From Dehalococcoidales bacterium (GTDB lineage Bacteria > Chloroflexota > Dehalococcoidia > Dehalococcoidales > UBA5760), in contig JAQUOC010000021.1 of NCBI GenBank assembly GCA_028717305.1, forward strand, positions 1-15,308: 15,308 nt of DNA, read 5' to 3'. The position numbers were made by a program, and so were the translations under genes. Within the stretch, counting starts at the first letter, position 1; each line of letters begins with the position of its first letter. Of this stretch, positions 7,486-13,271 are shown in pieces. The notes beneath the pieces are model-generated. The model saw only the letters and a program-made list of their open reading frames with translations, had not been told where the DNA came from and did no database searches.

Positions 7486-8786
7486 AGACTCTCCTCCCTG
7501 TTGGCCTTACTGCATTCCTTGACTATCCTGATACCGCAATCATAAAGCTCCTCGGCTCGCGCCCGGCTCCGGGCCTCGGCGGTTATCCTCACCTTCGGCT
7601 CGGTACCGGAAGCCCTGATAAGCAGCCAGCCGTCAGTAAAGCCGAGCCTGAAACCATCCCTTTTGTCTAGCGACAGAGGATTCATCGCCGCCAGCCGCGG
7701 CTCCAGCTCCGACACGGCTACCCCCTCGACCCCGACACTTCCCCTCAAGATAGGGTAAGCGGGTATCTCATCAATCAATTCCGACAGCTTCTTATTGCCG
7801 GCGACTGCAGCTATCCGGCCGGCAGCATAGATACCGTCGGGACACAGTGAGACACCGGGGAAGACCCAGCTTCCCGACGGCTCGCCGCCGAAATCCCCTG
7901 CCGATTTAAGCGCCTCTGAGACAGCGGTATCGCCTATCCTGGTCCGGGTAACCTTAAAACCCATCTCCTCAATGACCATTGAGGCATCCAGGTTAGTAAC
8001 CACCTCTTTTGCCCCGACCTCACGGGCAAAAAGCCCCAGGAGCTTATCACCGGGGACGAACCGCCCCTTATCATCCACGGCCATCATTCGGTCGGCATCC
8101 CCATCGTGAGCAATACCCAAATCGGCGTCAAAATCTTTAGTCGCCTTAATCAAATCGCCCAGACTTGCCTCGGTCGGCTCGGAATTGCGGGGAAAGAAAC
8201 CGCTGGGATAGCAATTCAGGCCCACCACCCGGCAGCCCAACCTGCGGAGCAGATAGGGCGTAATCCCCGAAGCCGGACCACAGCCACAGTCTACCACGAC
8301 CTTGAGCCCGAGTCCCGAGGGAAGGTCCTTAAGGATGCGTTCGGAATGTTCCGCAACGGCGCCACCAATTACGTTACTTAAGCCAACCTCCTGCCAGGAG
8401 GCAGCCCGGGGCAGGCCGCCGAGGACCAGTTCCTCCACCTGCCGGCACTGATCCGGGCCGAAGGCAGAACCATCGGGATTTATCAGCTTGATGCCGTTAT
8501 ACTCCGGGGGGTTGTGCGAGGCAGTAATCATTACCCCCACCCGGAAGTTCCTGGCGGCGAAGGCGAGCGTCGGTGTGGCGAGGACTCCTCCGTCGGAGCA
8601 GCGAGCACCGCTACTTAAAATACCGGAGATAAGGGCATGTTTCAAGACACCGGCGGAGGTTCGAGTATCGCTGGCGATTACTACGCTATCATAGCTCTTC
8701 CCGAGAGCCATTCCCACCCGCAAGGCCAGCTTGACCAGGTTCTCATCGAAGAGCCTTCTTATTCCGGAGGTACCGAATAACTGCAT
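7482..8786 (-). CDS. glmM: Phosphoglucosamine mutase, archaeal GlmM-like phosphohexomutase
   Basis: The protein (434 residues from the ATG) belongs to the alpha-D-phosphohexomutase family and, by neighbours, should convert glucosamine-6-phosphate to glucosamine-1-phosphate. Visible motifs are the phosphoserine loop TASHNPPEYNGIK (Ser90 counting from the ATG), the magnesium loop HDGDADRM (aspartates near 228-232), the sugar loop GGEPSGSW and the phosphate site RASGTEP. GEPSG and the compact length fit the archaeal GlmM/phosphomannomutase group; a phosphomannomutase activity cannot be excluded. The open frame extends to a TTG at 8789, directly before the ATG. I choose ATG at 8786 because it falls at the predicted transcription start and starts MQLFGTSG, normal for the family. 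No Shine-Dalgarno is present. It is the first gene of the glm operon. Confidence 0.92.
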   Translation of the reverse strand: MQLFGTSGIRRLFDENLVKLALRVGMALGKSYDSVVIASDTRTSAGVLKHALISGILSSGARCSDGGVLATPTLAFAARNFRVGVMITASHNPPEYNGIKLINPDGSAFGPDQCRQVEELVLGGLPRAASWQEVGLSNVIGGAVAEHSERILKDLPSGLGLKVVVDCGCGPASGITPYLLRRLGCRVVGLNCYPSGFFPRNSEPTEASLGDLIKATKDFDADLGIAHDGDADRMMAVDDKGRFVPGDKLLGLFAREVGAKEVVTNLDASMVIEEMGFKVTRTRIGDTAVSEALKSAGDFGGEPSGSWVFPGVSLCPDGIYAAGRIAAVAGNKKLSELIDEIPAYPILRGSVGVEGVAVSELEPRLAAMNPLSLDKRDGFRLGFTDGWLLIRASGTEPKVRITAEARSRARAEELYDCGIRIVKECSKANREESL

Positions 8787-8792
8787 CAAGCT

Positions 8793-8821
8793 AATTTAAC
8801 CAACGCCAGTCGCGATGTCAA
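8793..8821 (-). promoter_or_regulatory. glm operon promoter, predicted leaderless start for glmM
   Basis: On the minus strand a perfect -35 TTGACA (8816-8821) is followed after exactly 17 nt by TAAATT (8793-8798, four of six consensus bases). Six further bases separate the -10 from the A of the glmM ATG (8786), which is the usual distance to +1. No purine-rich ribosome site exists between them. The sequence therefore predicts mRNA that begins at or within a base or two of the start codon. Confidence 0.65.
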
Positions 8822-8827
8822 GTAATT

Positions 8828-8875
8828 TTGAGGTTTGGTAGTGTCTCATTTTGTAATCACCTCAAGCGGTTGAGG
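8828..8875. repeat. TTGAGG repeats with a short palindrome upstream of glmM
   Basis: CCTCAA (8860-8865) and TTGAGG (8870-8875) form a perfect 6-bp palindrome with 4-nt spacer GCGG. A further TTGAGG lies at 8828-8833, immediately upstream of the glm -35 box. Three copies of one hexamer around a promoter may be regulator sites. No factor can be named. Confidence 0.35.
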
Positions 8876-8910
8876 GAGGGGTGAAATGACAAGTAACATA
8901 ATATCGATCA

Positions 8911-9045
8911 ATGTTGCTCCAGAGTATAATGGAGCGTCTAACTCGGCAGTTTGATAAGATTGGTTTTCCTGTTGGTAGTGAATTAAGGAGAGCAGCGGAT
9001 AAGATTAACGGCAAGTGTAACCCTGATTACGCATATACTGATTAA
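8911..9045 (+). CDS. Possible 44-residue ORF (weak)
   Basis: A plus-strand frame from ATG 8911 (or ATG 8929, 38 residues) to TAA 9043-9045 encodes a charged peptide containing LTRQFDKIGFPVGSELRRAAD. I do not recognise it. The composition is protein-like and one stretch (residues near SELRRAADKINGK) would make a helix. Against it, there is no ribosome site, and its end overlaps the 3' end of the nuclease gene on the other strand by 41 nt. It also spans an inverted repeat (GCTCCA 8916-8921, TGGAGC 8930-8935, loop containing TATAAT's start). It could be a relic of a longer gene. Confidence 0.15.
   Translation: MLLQSIMERLTRQFDKIGFPVGSELRRAADKINGKCNPDYAYTD
8916..8935. repeat. 6-bp inverted repeat GCTCCA/TGGAGC
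   Basis: GCTCCA (8916-8921) and TGGAGC (8930-8935) flank an 8-nt AT-rich loop. It lies downstream of the nuclease gene on the minus strand, so it could form a hairpin in that transcript, but no T run follows. Its role is unclear. Confidence 0.3.
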
Positions 9046-9292
9046 CATAGGTTGCACCAACCCACACTTCTGCTACTATTCTGTTACAGGTGTTACAGGA
9101 TGTCCCGACCGGTTCATAGACAATATCTTTGTCCAGTATTAAGTCGGCAAGGGCTTTCTTTGCCTCGTGATATCCGTCCCGCTCCTTCTCGGGTGTACAG
9201 ACATTCGCCAAGCGTATCCGGTGTTCCCTTGCTGTCTTGAAGGTATCCCCATCCTCAACGTATGTGCAATGAGCATAATACCTTTCCCCCAT
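9005..9292 (-). CDS. Small cysteine-rich staphylococcal-nuclease-like protein
   Basis: This 95-residue protein is a bare SNase (thermonuclease, PF00565-type) fold. VEDGDTF (12-18) gives the first metal aspartate D16, RLANVCTPEK (27-36) gives R27 and E35, and NRIVAEVW (70-77) gives R71; these correspond to Staphylococcus nuclease D21, R35, E43 and R87. The second calcium ligand D40 is replaced by C32. The usual YGR turn before R71 reads CNTCNR, and with C9 and C94 there are five cysteines. No signal peptide or membrane segment is seen, unlike many secreted SNases, so it probably acts in the cytosol. ATG 9292 is fixed by an in-frame TAA three codons upstream; GGGGAG lies about 9 nt before it and AAGGAG closer still. 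It has its own strong promoter and is divergent from the PrsW-like gene. Nuclease activity is inferred, and metal use may differ. Confidence 0.75.
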   Translation of the reverse strand: MGERYYAHCTYVEDGDTFKTAREHRIRLANVCTPEKERDGYHEAKKALADLILDKDIVYEPVGTSCNTCNRIVAEVWVGATYVNQYMRNQGYTCR

Positions 9293-9333
9293 CTCTCCTT
9301 ACTCCCCTTTTACGGTTTGTTATATCTCTGATG

Positions 9334-9361
9334 ATTATATCACTAATGAATTAAATGTCAA
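9334..9361 (-). promoter_or_regulatory. Consensus promoter of the nuclease gene
   Basis: Both hexamers are perfect: TTGACA (9356-9361) and TATAAT (9334-9339) on the minus strand, with a 16-nt spacer. Transcription should start near 9327, about 35 nt before the nuclease ATG. This is the strongest-looking promoter in the window. Confidence 0.8.
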
Positions 9362-9392
9362 TGTGGTTAGTTACGCTTGGTGATAGGAAATG

Positions 9393-9424
9393 TTGACAAG
9401 AGCAGCGTAGACAGGCACTATATT
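9393..9424 (+). promoter_or_regulatory. Candidate promoter of the PrsW-like gene
   Basis: A perfect TTGACA (9393-9398) is followed by TATATT (9419-9424), five of six consensus bases, but with a long 20-nt spacer. It points toward the gene starting at 9463, leaving a leader of roughly 30 nt. It is divergent from the nuclease promoter, with 31 nt between the two -35 boxes. The spacing makes it weak or dependent on an activator. Confidence 0.35.
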
Positions 9425-9462
9425 AGATATAACATTACTATGATACCAGCCAAGGCGACTTT

Positions 9463-10221
9463 ATGGCTGAATATATGACCGGGATGTTCCTCTCTTTTTT
9501 CGCCAATCCCAATCCGTTTGGAATCGGTCTGGCGTTATACTTTGGCGCCTTCTGGCTGATACCATACTGGCCACCCCTCTTCAGCGACCGCCGTCTTTGG
9601 GCGGTCATGGCCGGTAGCGCTTTCCTATCCCTGGCCGCCATCTCTTTCATCCAGATTCCGCTACAGCTTTGGGCCGGGATGGCCATGGGTAATTTCTGGA
9701 GTCAAGAGGTTATTCTAAGCCGGATGCTGCTTTTCGGAATACCGGGGGTATTAATAAGCGGACTGGTCCAGGAGGGGGCCAAGCTGGTACCGGTGGTTTT
9801 ATACTGGCGCAGTGAGAACAGGAGCCTTGACCCCAAGATAGGTTTAGCCATAGGGGCAGCGGCTGGAGCAGCCTTCGGAATCTTCGAGGCGCAGTGGGCA
9901 CACAACGCTATCCTGTCTTCGGTCAACATCTGGGGAGCCTTACAGACTTACGGGCTGTCAGCGCTAATCGGATTCTGGGAGAGATTCTCGGTAGTGGCAG
10001 CACATACGGCCTTTTCCGCGCTGGCCGGTTACGGCCTGGCCAGAGGCAAAGGGTGGCAATACTACCTGCTGGCTTCATTCCTACACGGCTTCCTGAACTA
10101 CGGTGTCGTCGTCCTGACAGCAGGGGTATTCACCGCGGTACAACTGGAGCTCTACATAACAGCGTACGCATTGTCGCTAACCGGCTGGGCCCTGTGGCTC
10201 CGCTGGCGCAGGACCATTTGA
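9463..10221 (+). CDS. PrsW-like polytopic membrane protein, putative intramembrane protease
   Basis: The 252-residue protein has about seven hydrophobic segments and resembles the PrsW/CPBP superfamily of glutamate-dependent intramembrane proteases. The family motifs appear in order: QEGAK (Q103, E104, K107) in place of EExxK, FGIFE (F138 to E142) as FxxxE, a histidine in HTAFSALAGYG (H181) and a final HGFLN (H208, N212). The second E and the K of motif one are kept, the first E is Q. PrsW proteases cleave membrane anti-sigma factors; no sigma or anti-sigma gene is next to it, so a substrate is not suggested. ATG 9463 has a modest AAGGCGA ribosome site 4-7 nt upstream; an internal ATG (residue 5) is possible. 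It is the only convincing plus-strand gene and converges with the zinc-finger gene, leaving 69 nt without a clear terminator. Confidence 0.7.
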   Translation: MAEYMTGMFLSFFANPNPFGIGLALYFGAFWLIPYWPPLFSDRRLWAVMAGSAFLSLAAISFIQIPLQLWAGMAMGNFWSQEVILSRMLLFGIPGVLISGLVQEGAKLVPVVLYWRSENRSLDPKIGLAIGAAAGAAFGIFEAQWAHNAILSSVNIWGALQTYGLSALIGFWERFSVVAAHTAFSALAGYGLARGKGWQYYLLASFLHGFLNYGVVVLTAGVFTAVQLELYITAYALSLTGWALWLRWRRTI

Positions 10222-10277
10222 TTGATAAGGTAATCGAGCGGCTGATGACAAGGATCCAGGATTAGTCCGGGAACGGC

Positions 10278-10292
10278 AGGAGATACCCTCCT
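10278..10292. terminator. Weak hairpin between convergent genes
   Basis: AGGAG (10278-10282) and CTCCT (10288-10292) form a 5-bp stem around ATACC, overlapping the last bases of the minus-strand zinc-finger gene. It sits where both converging transcripts should end. There is no T run on either strand, so this is only a possible terminator. Confidence 0.2.
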
Positions 10293-10776
10293 ACTTTACC
10301 CGGCTGACGGCAATCCAAACACCGAGCGCCACCGCCAGAAGGTCGACAACCAGACCTGGAATGCTGAACCAGCGGAAACCGACCCCCCAGGGAGGGAAGA
10401 CACTAATCAGATAGCCGGCCACCACGCTGGCACCGGCAATAATGGCCAGCCGCCGACTGCGCTTACGGTTAACGGAAAGGCCGACTACCTCCCCGATGCC
10501 ATAGCCGAAACCAGCCGCCAGTAGGAAATTAAAATAAGCGAGGTGCCCGATCGCCCACCAGGCTGCTCCACAGGCGAAAGCCATGCCGGTAGCCGCAGCG
10601 ATAGCCCTCAGGTAATACCGGTTAGTCATACTAAAGGTGGGCAGCTTCTGCAGCCTGGCGCATTCGGCACACCGGGCACCTACCGGCGTCTGCACCAGAC
10701 ACTGGGGGCATATCGGCTTACCGCACTTGCCACACCTTAGCTTAGTCTCGATGTCAGGATGAGCTGCACATTTCAT
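10291..10776 (-). CDS. B-box-type zinc-finger membrane protein of unknown function
   Basis: The 161-residue protein has an N-terminal B-box-like double zinc site: C3, H6, C15, C18, C23, C26, C36 and C39, in the pattern CxxH, CxxC, CxxC, CxxC. After it come four predicted membrane helices (about 58-78, 80-102, 112-130 and 140-158), with a basic loop NRKRSRR near 103-109. Such zinc-finger plus membrane modules occur at the N terminus of some bacterial rhomboid and other membrane proteins; here no rhomboid catalytic GxSG is visible. The zinc end probably faces the cytosol. Its ATG overlaps the plsY stop by 4 nt (ATGA), so it is translationally coupled to phospholipid synthesis and ends the operon. 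A role in membrane organisation or protein contact is inference only. Confidence 0.75.
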   Translation of the reverse strand: MKCAAHPDIETKLRCGKCGKPICPQCLVQTPVGARCAECARLQKLPTFSMTNRYYLRAIAAATGMAFACGAAWWAIGHLAYFNFLLAAGFGYGIGEVVGLSVNRKRSRRLAIIAGASVVAGYLISVFPPWGVGFRWFSIPGLVVDLLAVALGVWIAVSRVK

Positions 10777-11510
10777 TTCTTATTATCACCAGTCGGCCCT
10801 TTCTTCTTTTCCTGCTCCCGTACCCGCGACATCCAGACGTTCTTCTCCCTTATGTCACGATCGAACAAGATGCGGTTAAGCAAGACCTGACTCCGGCTCA
10901 GAGAAGAACTGGTAACCGGCTGCGGAGCCGTCAGGCGCCGGATGACCAGCATCAGGAACATCCCGAAGCAGCCCAGAGTAAAGGGGGGTGACGCGGCAAA
11001 AACCCAACTCACCAGGGGCAGCCCGGCCGCCGCGATGAATACCCCCAGCGAGCCCTGCTTAAAGAAAGAGCTGACCCAGACTACCGCATTCAGAATAACC
11101 GTGATAAGAATTACCGCTCCCCAGGAGACCAGATTATTTAACAGGGGAATGATCAGGGCAACCCCCATAGTAGTGACAACCCCTCTGCCCCCTCTGAAAC
11201 GGAGGAAAACGGGCCAGTTATGCCCGCCAATCGTGGCCAATCCCACCACCACCTGCTCGGTAATACCCATACCCAGACGCCAGGCCACCCACACTATTAG
11301 CCAGCCCTTCAACAAGTCGAATAAAAATACCGGAGCAGCCACCCTCTTGGAGGTCGCGCTCAAAAGATTGCTTGCCCCAACATTACCGCTGCCGTATTCC
11401 CTGATGTCTATGCCGCGAGACCACTTAGCTGCCAGGTACGAGGTCGGCACCGAGCCCAGGAGATAGCCGGCCGCTATCATCGTTCCAAACTCAAAACCCA
11501 CCGATCCCAC
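10773..11510 (-). CDS. plsY: Acyl-phosphate:glycerol-3-phosphate acyltransferase
   Basis: PlsY is an inner-membrane enzyme that transfers an acyl group from acyl-phosphate to glycerol-3-phosphate, the first acylation in phospholipid synthesis. The three conserved cytosolic motifs are visible: GSGNVGASNLL after the first helix, FDLLKGW, and GHNWPVFLRFRGGRGVVTT. Five or so hydrophobic segments follow the family layout. At 245 residues it is longer than the usual about 200; the extra is a basic, hydrophilic C-terminal tail from near 200 (ending EKKKGPTGDNKK) that I do not recognise. The GTG at 11510 is used here; an ATG ten codons later is an alternative that would still keep the first helix. 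The ribosome site is weak for both. It begins 12 nt after the PHP gene and overlaps the next gene by 4 nt. PlsX is not in the window. Confidence 0.93.
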   Translation of the reverse strand: MGSVGFEFGTMIAAGYLLGSVPTSYLAAKWSRGIDIREYGSGNVGASNLLSATSKRVAAPVFLFDLLKGWLIVWVAWRLGMGITEQVVVGLATIGGHNWPVFLRFRGGRGVVTTMGVALIIPLLNNLVSWGAVILITVILNAVVWVSSFFKQGSLGVFIAAAGLPLVSWVFAASPPFTLGCFGMFLMLVIRRLTAPQPVTSSSLSRSQVLLNRILFDRDIREKNVWMSRVREQEKKKGPTGDNKK

Positions 11511-11522
11511 CTTGAGTAAGAT

Positions 11523-12428
11523 CTAATGATACTCCCTATCCCCCTTTTTACAGGGAGATGCTTCGCTATTTATTGCCATGGCTGACCGGAGCGCCCTCTG
11601 CTCCGCCAGGGCCACCATACTCTCTACTACCTCCACCGGTACATTCACGCCGCCGAGTGCGGTCTCAATTCCGGCATCAATACCGTGAAAATCACTGCCG
11701 CCGGTCGTAATGAGACCATGCTTCTCAGCCATCACCAGCAGGCTATCTATCTCCTGGGGCGTGTAACTATCGTAGTATGCCTCGATACCGACCAGACCGG
11801 CCCCCTTTAGCTCAACAACCATTGCCCGCCAGTCATTGATGAATAGCGGGTGCGCCAGTACAGGCAGCCCGCCGGCCAGTAAGATAAGCTCCACCGCTTC
11901 TAACGGCGTCACTTTCCGGCGTTCGGCATAGGCAGGAGCCCCCCGACCGATGTAGTTGGTAAACGCCTCTCTAAAAGAGCCGACGTAGCCCTTTTCCAGC
12001 ATCGCCAGAGCCAGGTGGGGCCGGCCAATCGAACCGCTGCCGGCTATTTCCTGTACCCGCGGCCACTCGATATGAATACCGAGGTTATCGAGTTTGCCTA
12101 TCATCTCCCGGGCCCTCTCGCTCCGGGAATTACGCATCGCCTCAAGTCCGGCCCTCAACTCTTTATGGGTATCGTCAACAAAGTAGCCCAGAATATGGAC
12201 CTCTCCCTGAGCGAAATCGGCGCTGAGCTCAACGCCGGGGATAACCCTCAGCCCGGGGAAGTCAGCGGCCGCTGCTTGGGCCGGTGCGATCCCATCGGTA
12301 GTGTCATGGTCAGTAAGAGCAATAACGGCTAATCCCAGTCCGGCGGCCTTCGCCACAATATCCTCCGGGCTGAACCGGCCGTCAGAAGCAGTGGAGTGTA
12401 TGTGAAGATCCACCCGGGATACCATCAC
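11523..12428 (-). CDS. PHP-domain phosphoesterase (YciV/TrpH-like)
   Basis: The 301-residue protein starts with the PHP motif VDLHIHSTASDG (H9, H11, D16), followed by ALTDHDTTDG (D40, H41), a glutamate in PGVELSA (E67), EVHILGYF (H78), VLAHPLF and the closing GSDFHG. These are the metal ligands of the PHP fold, and all seem present. The gap between the parts contains an insertion with IGRPHLA, typical of the TrpH/YciV family. Known members act as 3',5'-nucleoside bisphosphate phosphatase and 5'-3' exonuclease on RNA (RNase AM). That fits its place next to RNase Y and YmdB. The frame may start at GTG 12428 or at ATG 12425, which overlaps the ymdB stop by one base (TGATG); GGGAG lies 5 or 8 nt before them. 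Cytosolic; no signal peptide. Confidence 0.9.
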   Translation of the reverse strand: MMVSRVDLHIHSTASDGRFSPEDIVAKAAGLGLAVIALTDHDTTDGIAPAQAAAADFPGLRVIPGVELSADFAQGEVHILGYFVDDTHKELRAGLEAMRNSRSERAREMIGKLDNLGIHIEWPRVQEIAGSGSIGRPHLALAMLEKGYVGSFREAFTNYIGRGAPAYAERRKVTPLEAVELILLAGGLPVLAHPLFINDWRAMVVELKGAGLVGIEAYYDSYTPQEIDSLLVMAEKHGLITTGGSDFHGIDAGIETALGGVNVPVEVVESMVALAEQRALRSAMAINSEASPCKKGDREYH

Positions 12429-13192
12429 TCCATCTCCCGCGAGATTCGCTCAATACTTACCGCCCGACCACTACCCTCATCTATCCCGACCAGTACCGCA
12501 TCAAGCACCACCTTCCCGCTACCTACGGACAAGCGGTGGGGAATCATGGTCAGAAAACGGCGGGTGACCGCCTCAACATCATCACCGATAACCGAATCAA
12601 CCGGCCCGGTCATACCGATATCGGTAACATATGCCGTGCCCCGAGGCAACAGCTTCGCGTCGGTGGTGCCGACATGAGTATGCGTACCGAGCACAGCGCT
12701 GACCCGCCCGTCCAGATAGCGCCCCATGGCTACCTTCTCTGAGGTTGCCTCAGCATGAAAATCAACAATAATCACCGGCGGTAGTGGATGAAGCCCGGCA
12801 AGCAGTTGGTCCATAGCCCGGAATGGGCAGTCAAAATTGCCCATAAAGGTCCTCCCGATCAGATTGACCACCATAACTCGCCCGGTCAATAAATAGCCCC
12901 TGCCAGGTACGCCGCAAGGATAATTCAGCGGGCGTAGGATAGGCATCTCTCCATCGAGGTGAGGAATAATATCCTTCTCTGCCCAGATATGATTACCCGA
13001 GGTAAGGATATTGACGCCGGCCCGAAGCAACTCATTAGCCGTATTTACGGTCACCCCGATGCCACCGGCAGCATTCTCAGCGTTCGCAATGACCAGGTTC
13101 ACCCCGTACTCCCGGCTGATGTCGGGCAGAAGCCGACTTACCGCCCGGCGCCCCGGCCGGCCAATGATATCGCCGATAACCAGTACCATCAT
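12425..13192 (-). CDS. ymdB: YmdB-family metallophosphoesterase (2',3'-cyclic-nucleotide phosphodiesterase type)
   Basis: This is a complete 255-residue member of the TIGR00282 family. It begins MVLVIGDIIGRPGR (D8), then ANAENAAGGIG (E39, N40), SGNHIW (N67, H68), VDFHAEATSEK (H146) and GTHTHVGTTD (H171, H173), which together supply the two-metal site. Bacillus YmdB hydrolyses 2',3'-cyclic nucleotides and affects biofilm and motility genes. The gene sits just downstream of rny, the same order as in Bacillus, where the two are co-regulated. ATG 13192 has AGGAG with 6 nt spacing; a second ATG follows at once. The 79-nt gap from rny holds no clear promoter or terminator. Its stop overlaps the start of the PHP gene, so the two are likely translated together. 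Length is normal. Confidence 0.94.
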   Translation of the reverse strand: MMVLVIGDIIGRPGRRAVSRLLPDISREYGVNLVIANAENAAGGIGVTVNTANELLRAGVNILTSGNHIWAEKDIIPHLDGEMPILRPLNYPCGVPGRGYLLTGRVMVVNLIGRTFMGNFDCPFRAMDQLLAGLHPLPPVIIVDFHAEATSEKVAMGRYLDGRVSAVLGTHTHVGTTDAKLLPRGTAYVTDIGMTGPVDSVIGDDVEAVTRRFLTMIPHRLSVGSGKVVLDAVLVGIDEGSGRAVSIERISREME

Positions 13193-13271
13193 TAGCGTCT
13201 CCTACCTTACCGGCGACAAGCCGCACCCGGTCTCCCAGAATGCCTTCACCGGTAAAAGTATCTAATCTGCT

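Noticed and set aside
8790..10290. Insertion sequence, integrated element or toxin-antitoxin unit
   Set aside because: No transposase or integrase, no flanking direct repeats and no second small gene paired with the nuclease were found; only the strand switch and AT-rich gaps hint at insertion.
13193..13271. Open frame through the rny-ymdB gap (reads TFTGEGILGDRVRL)
   Set aside because: It looks protein-like for about 25 codons, but has no start with a ribosome site and runs out of frame into ymdB; most likely chance.
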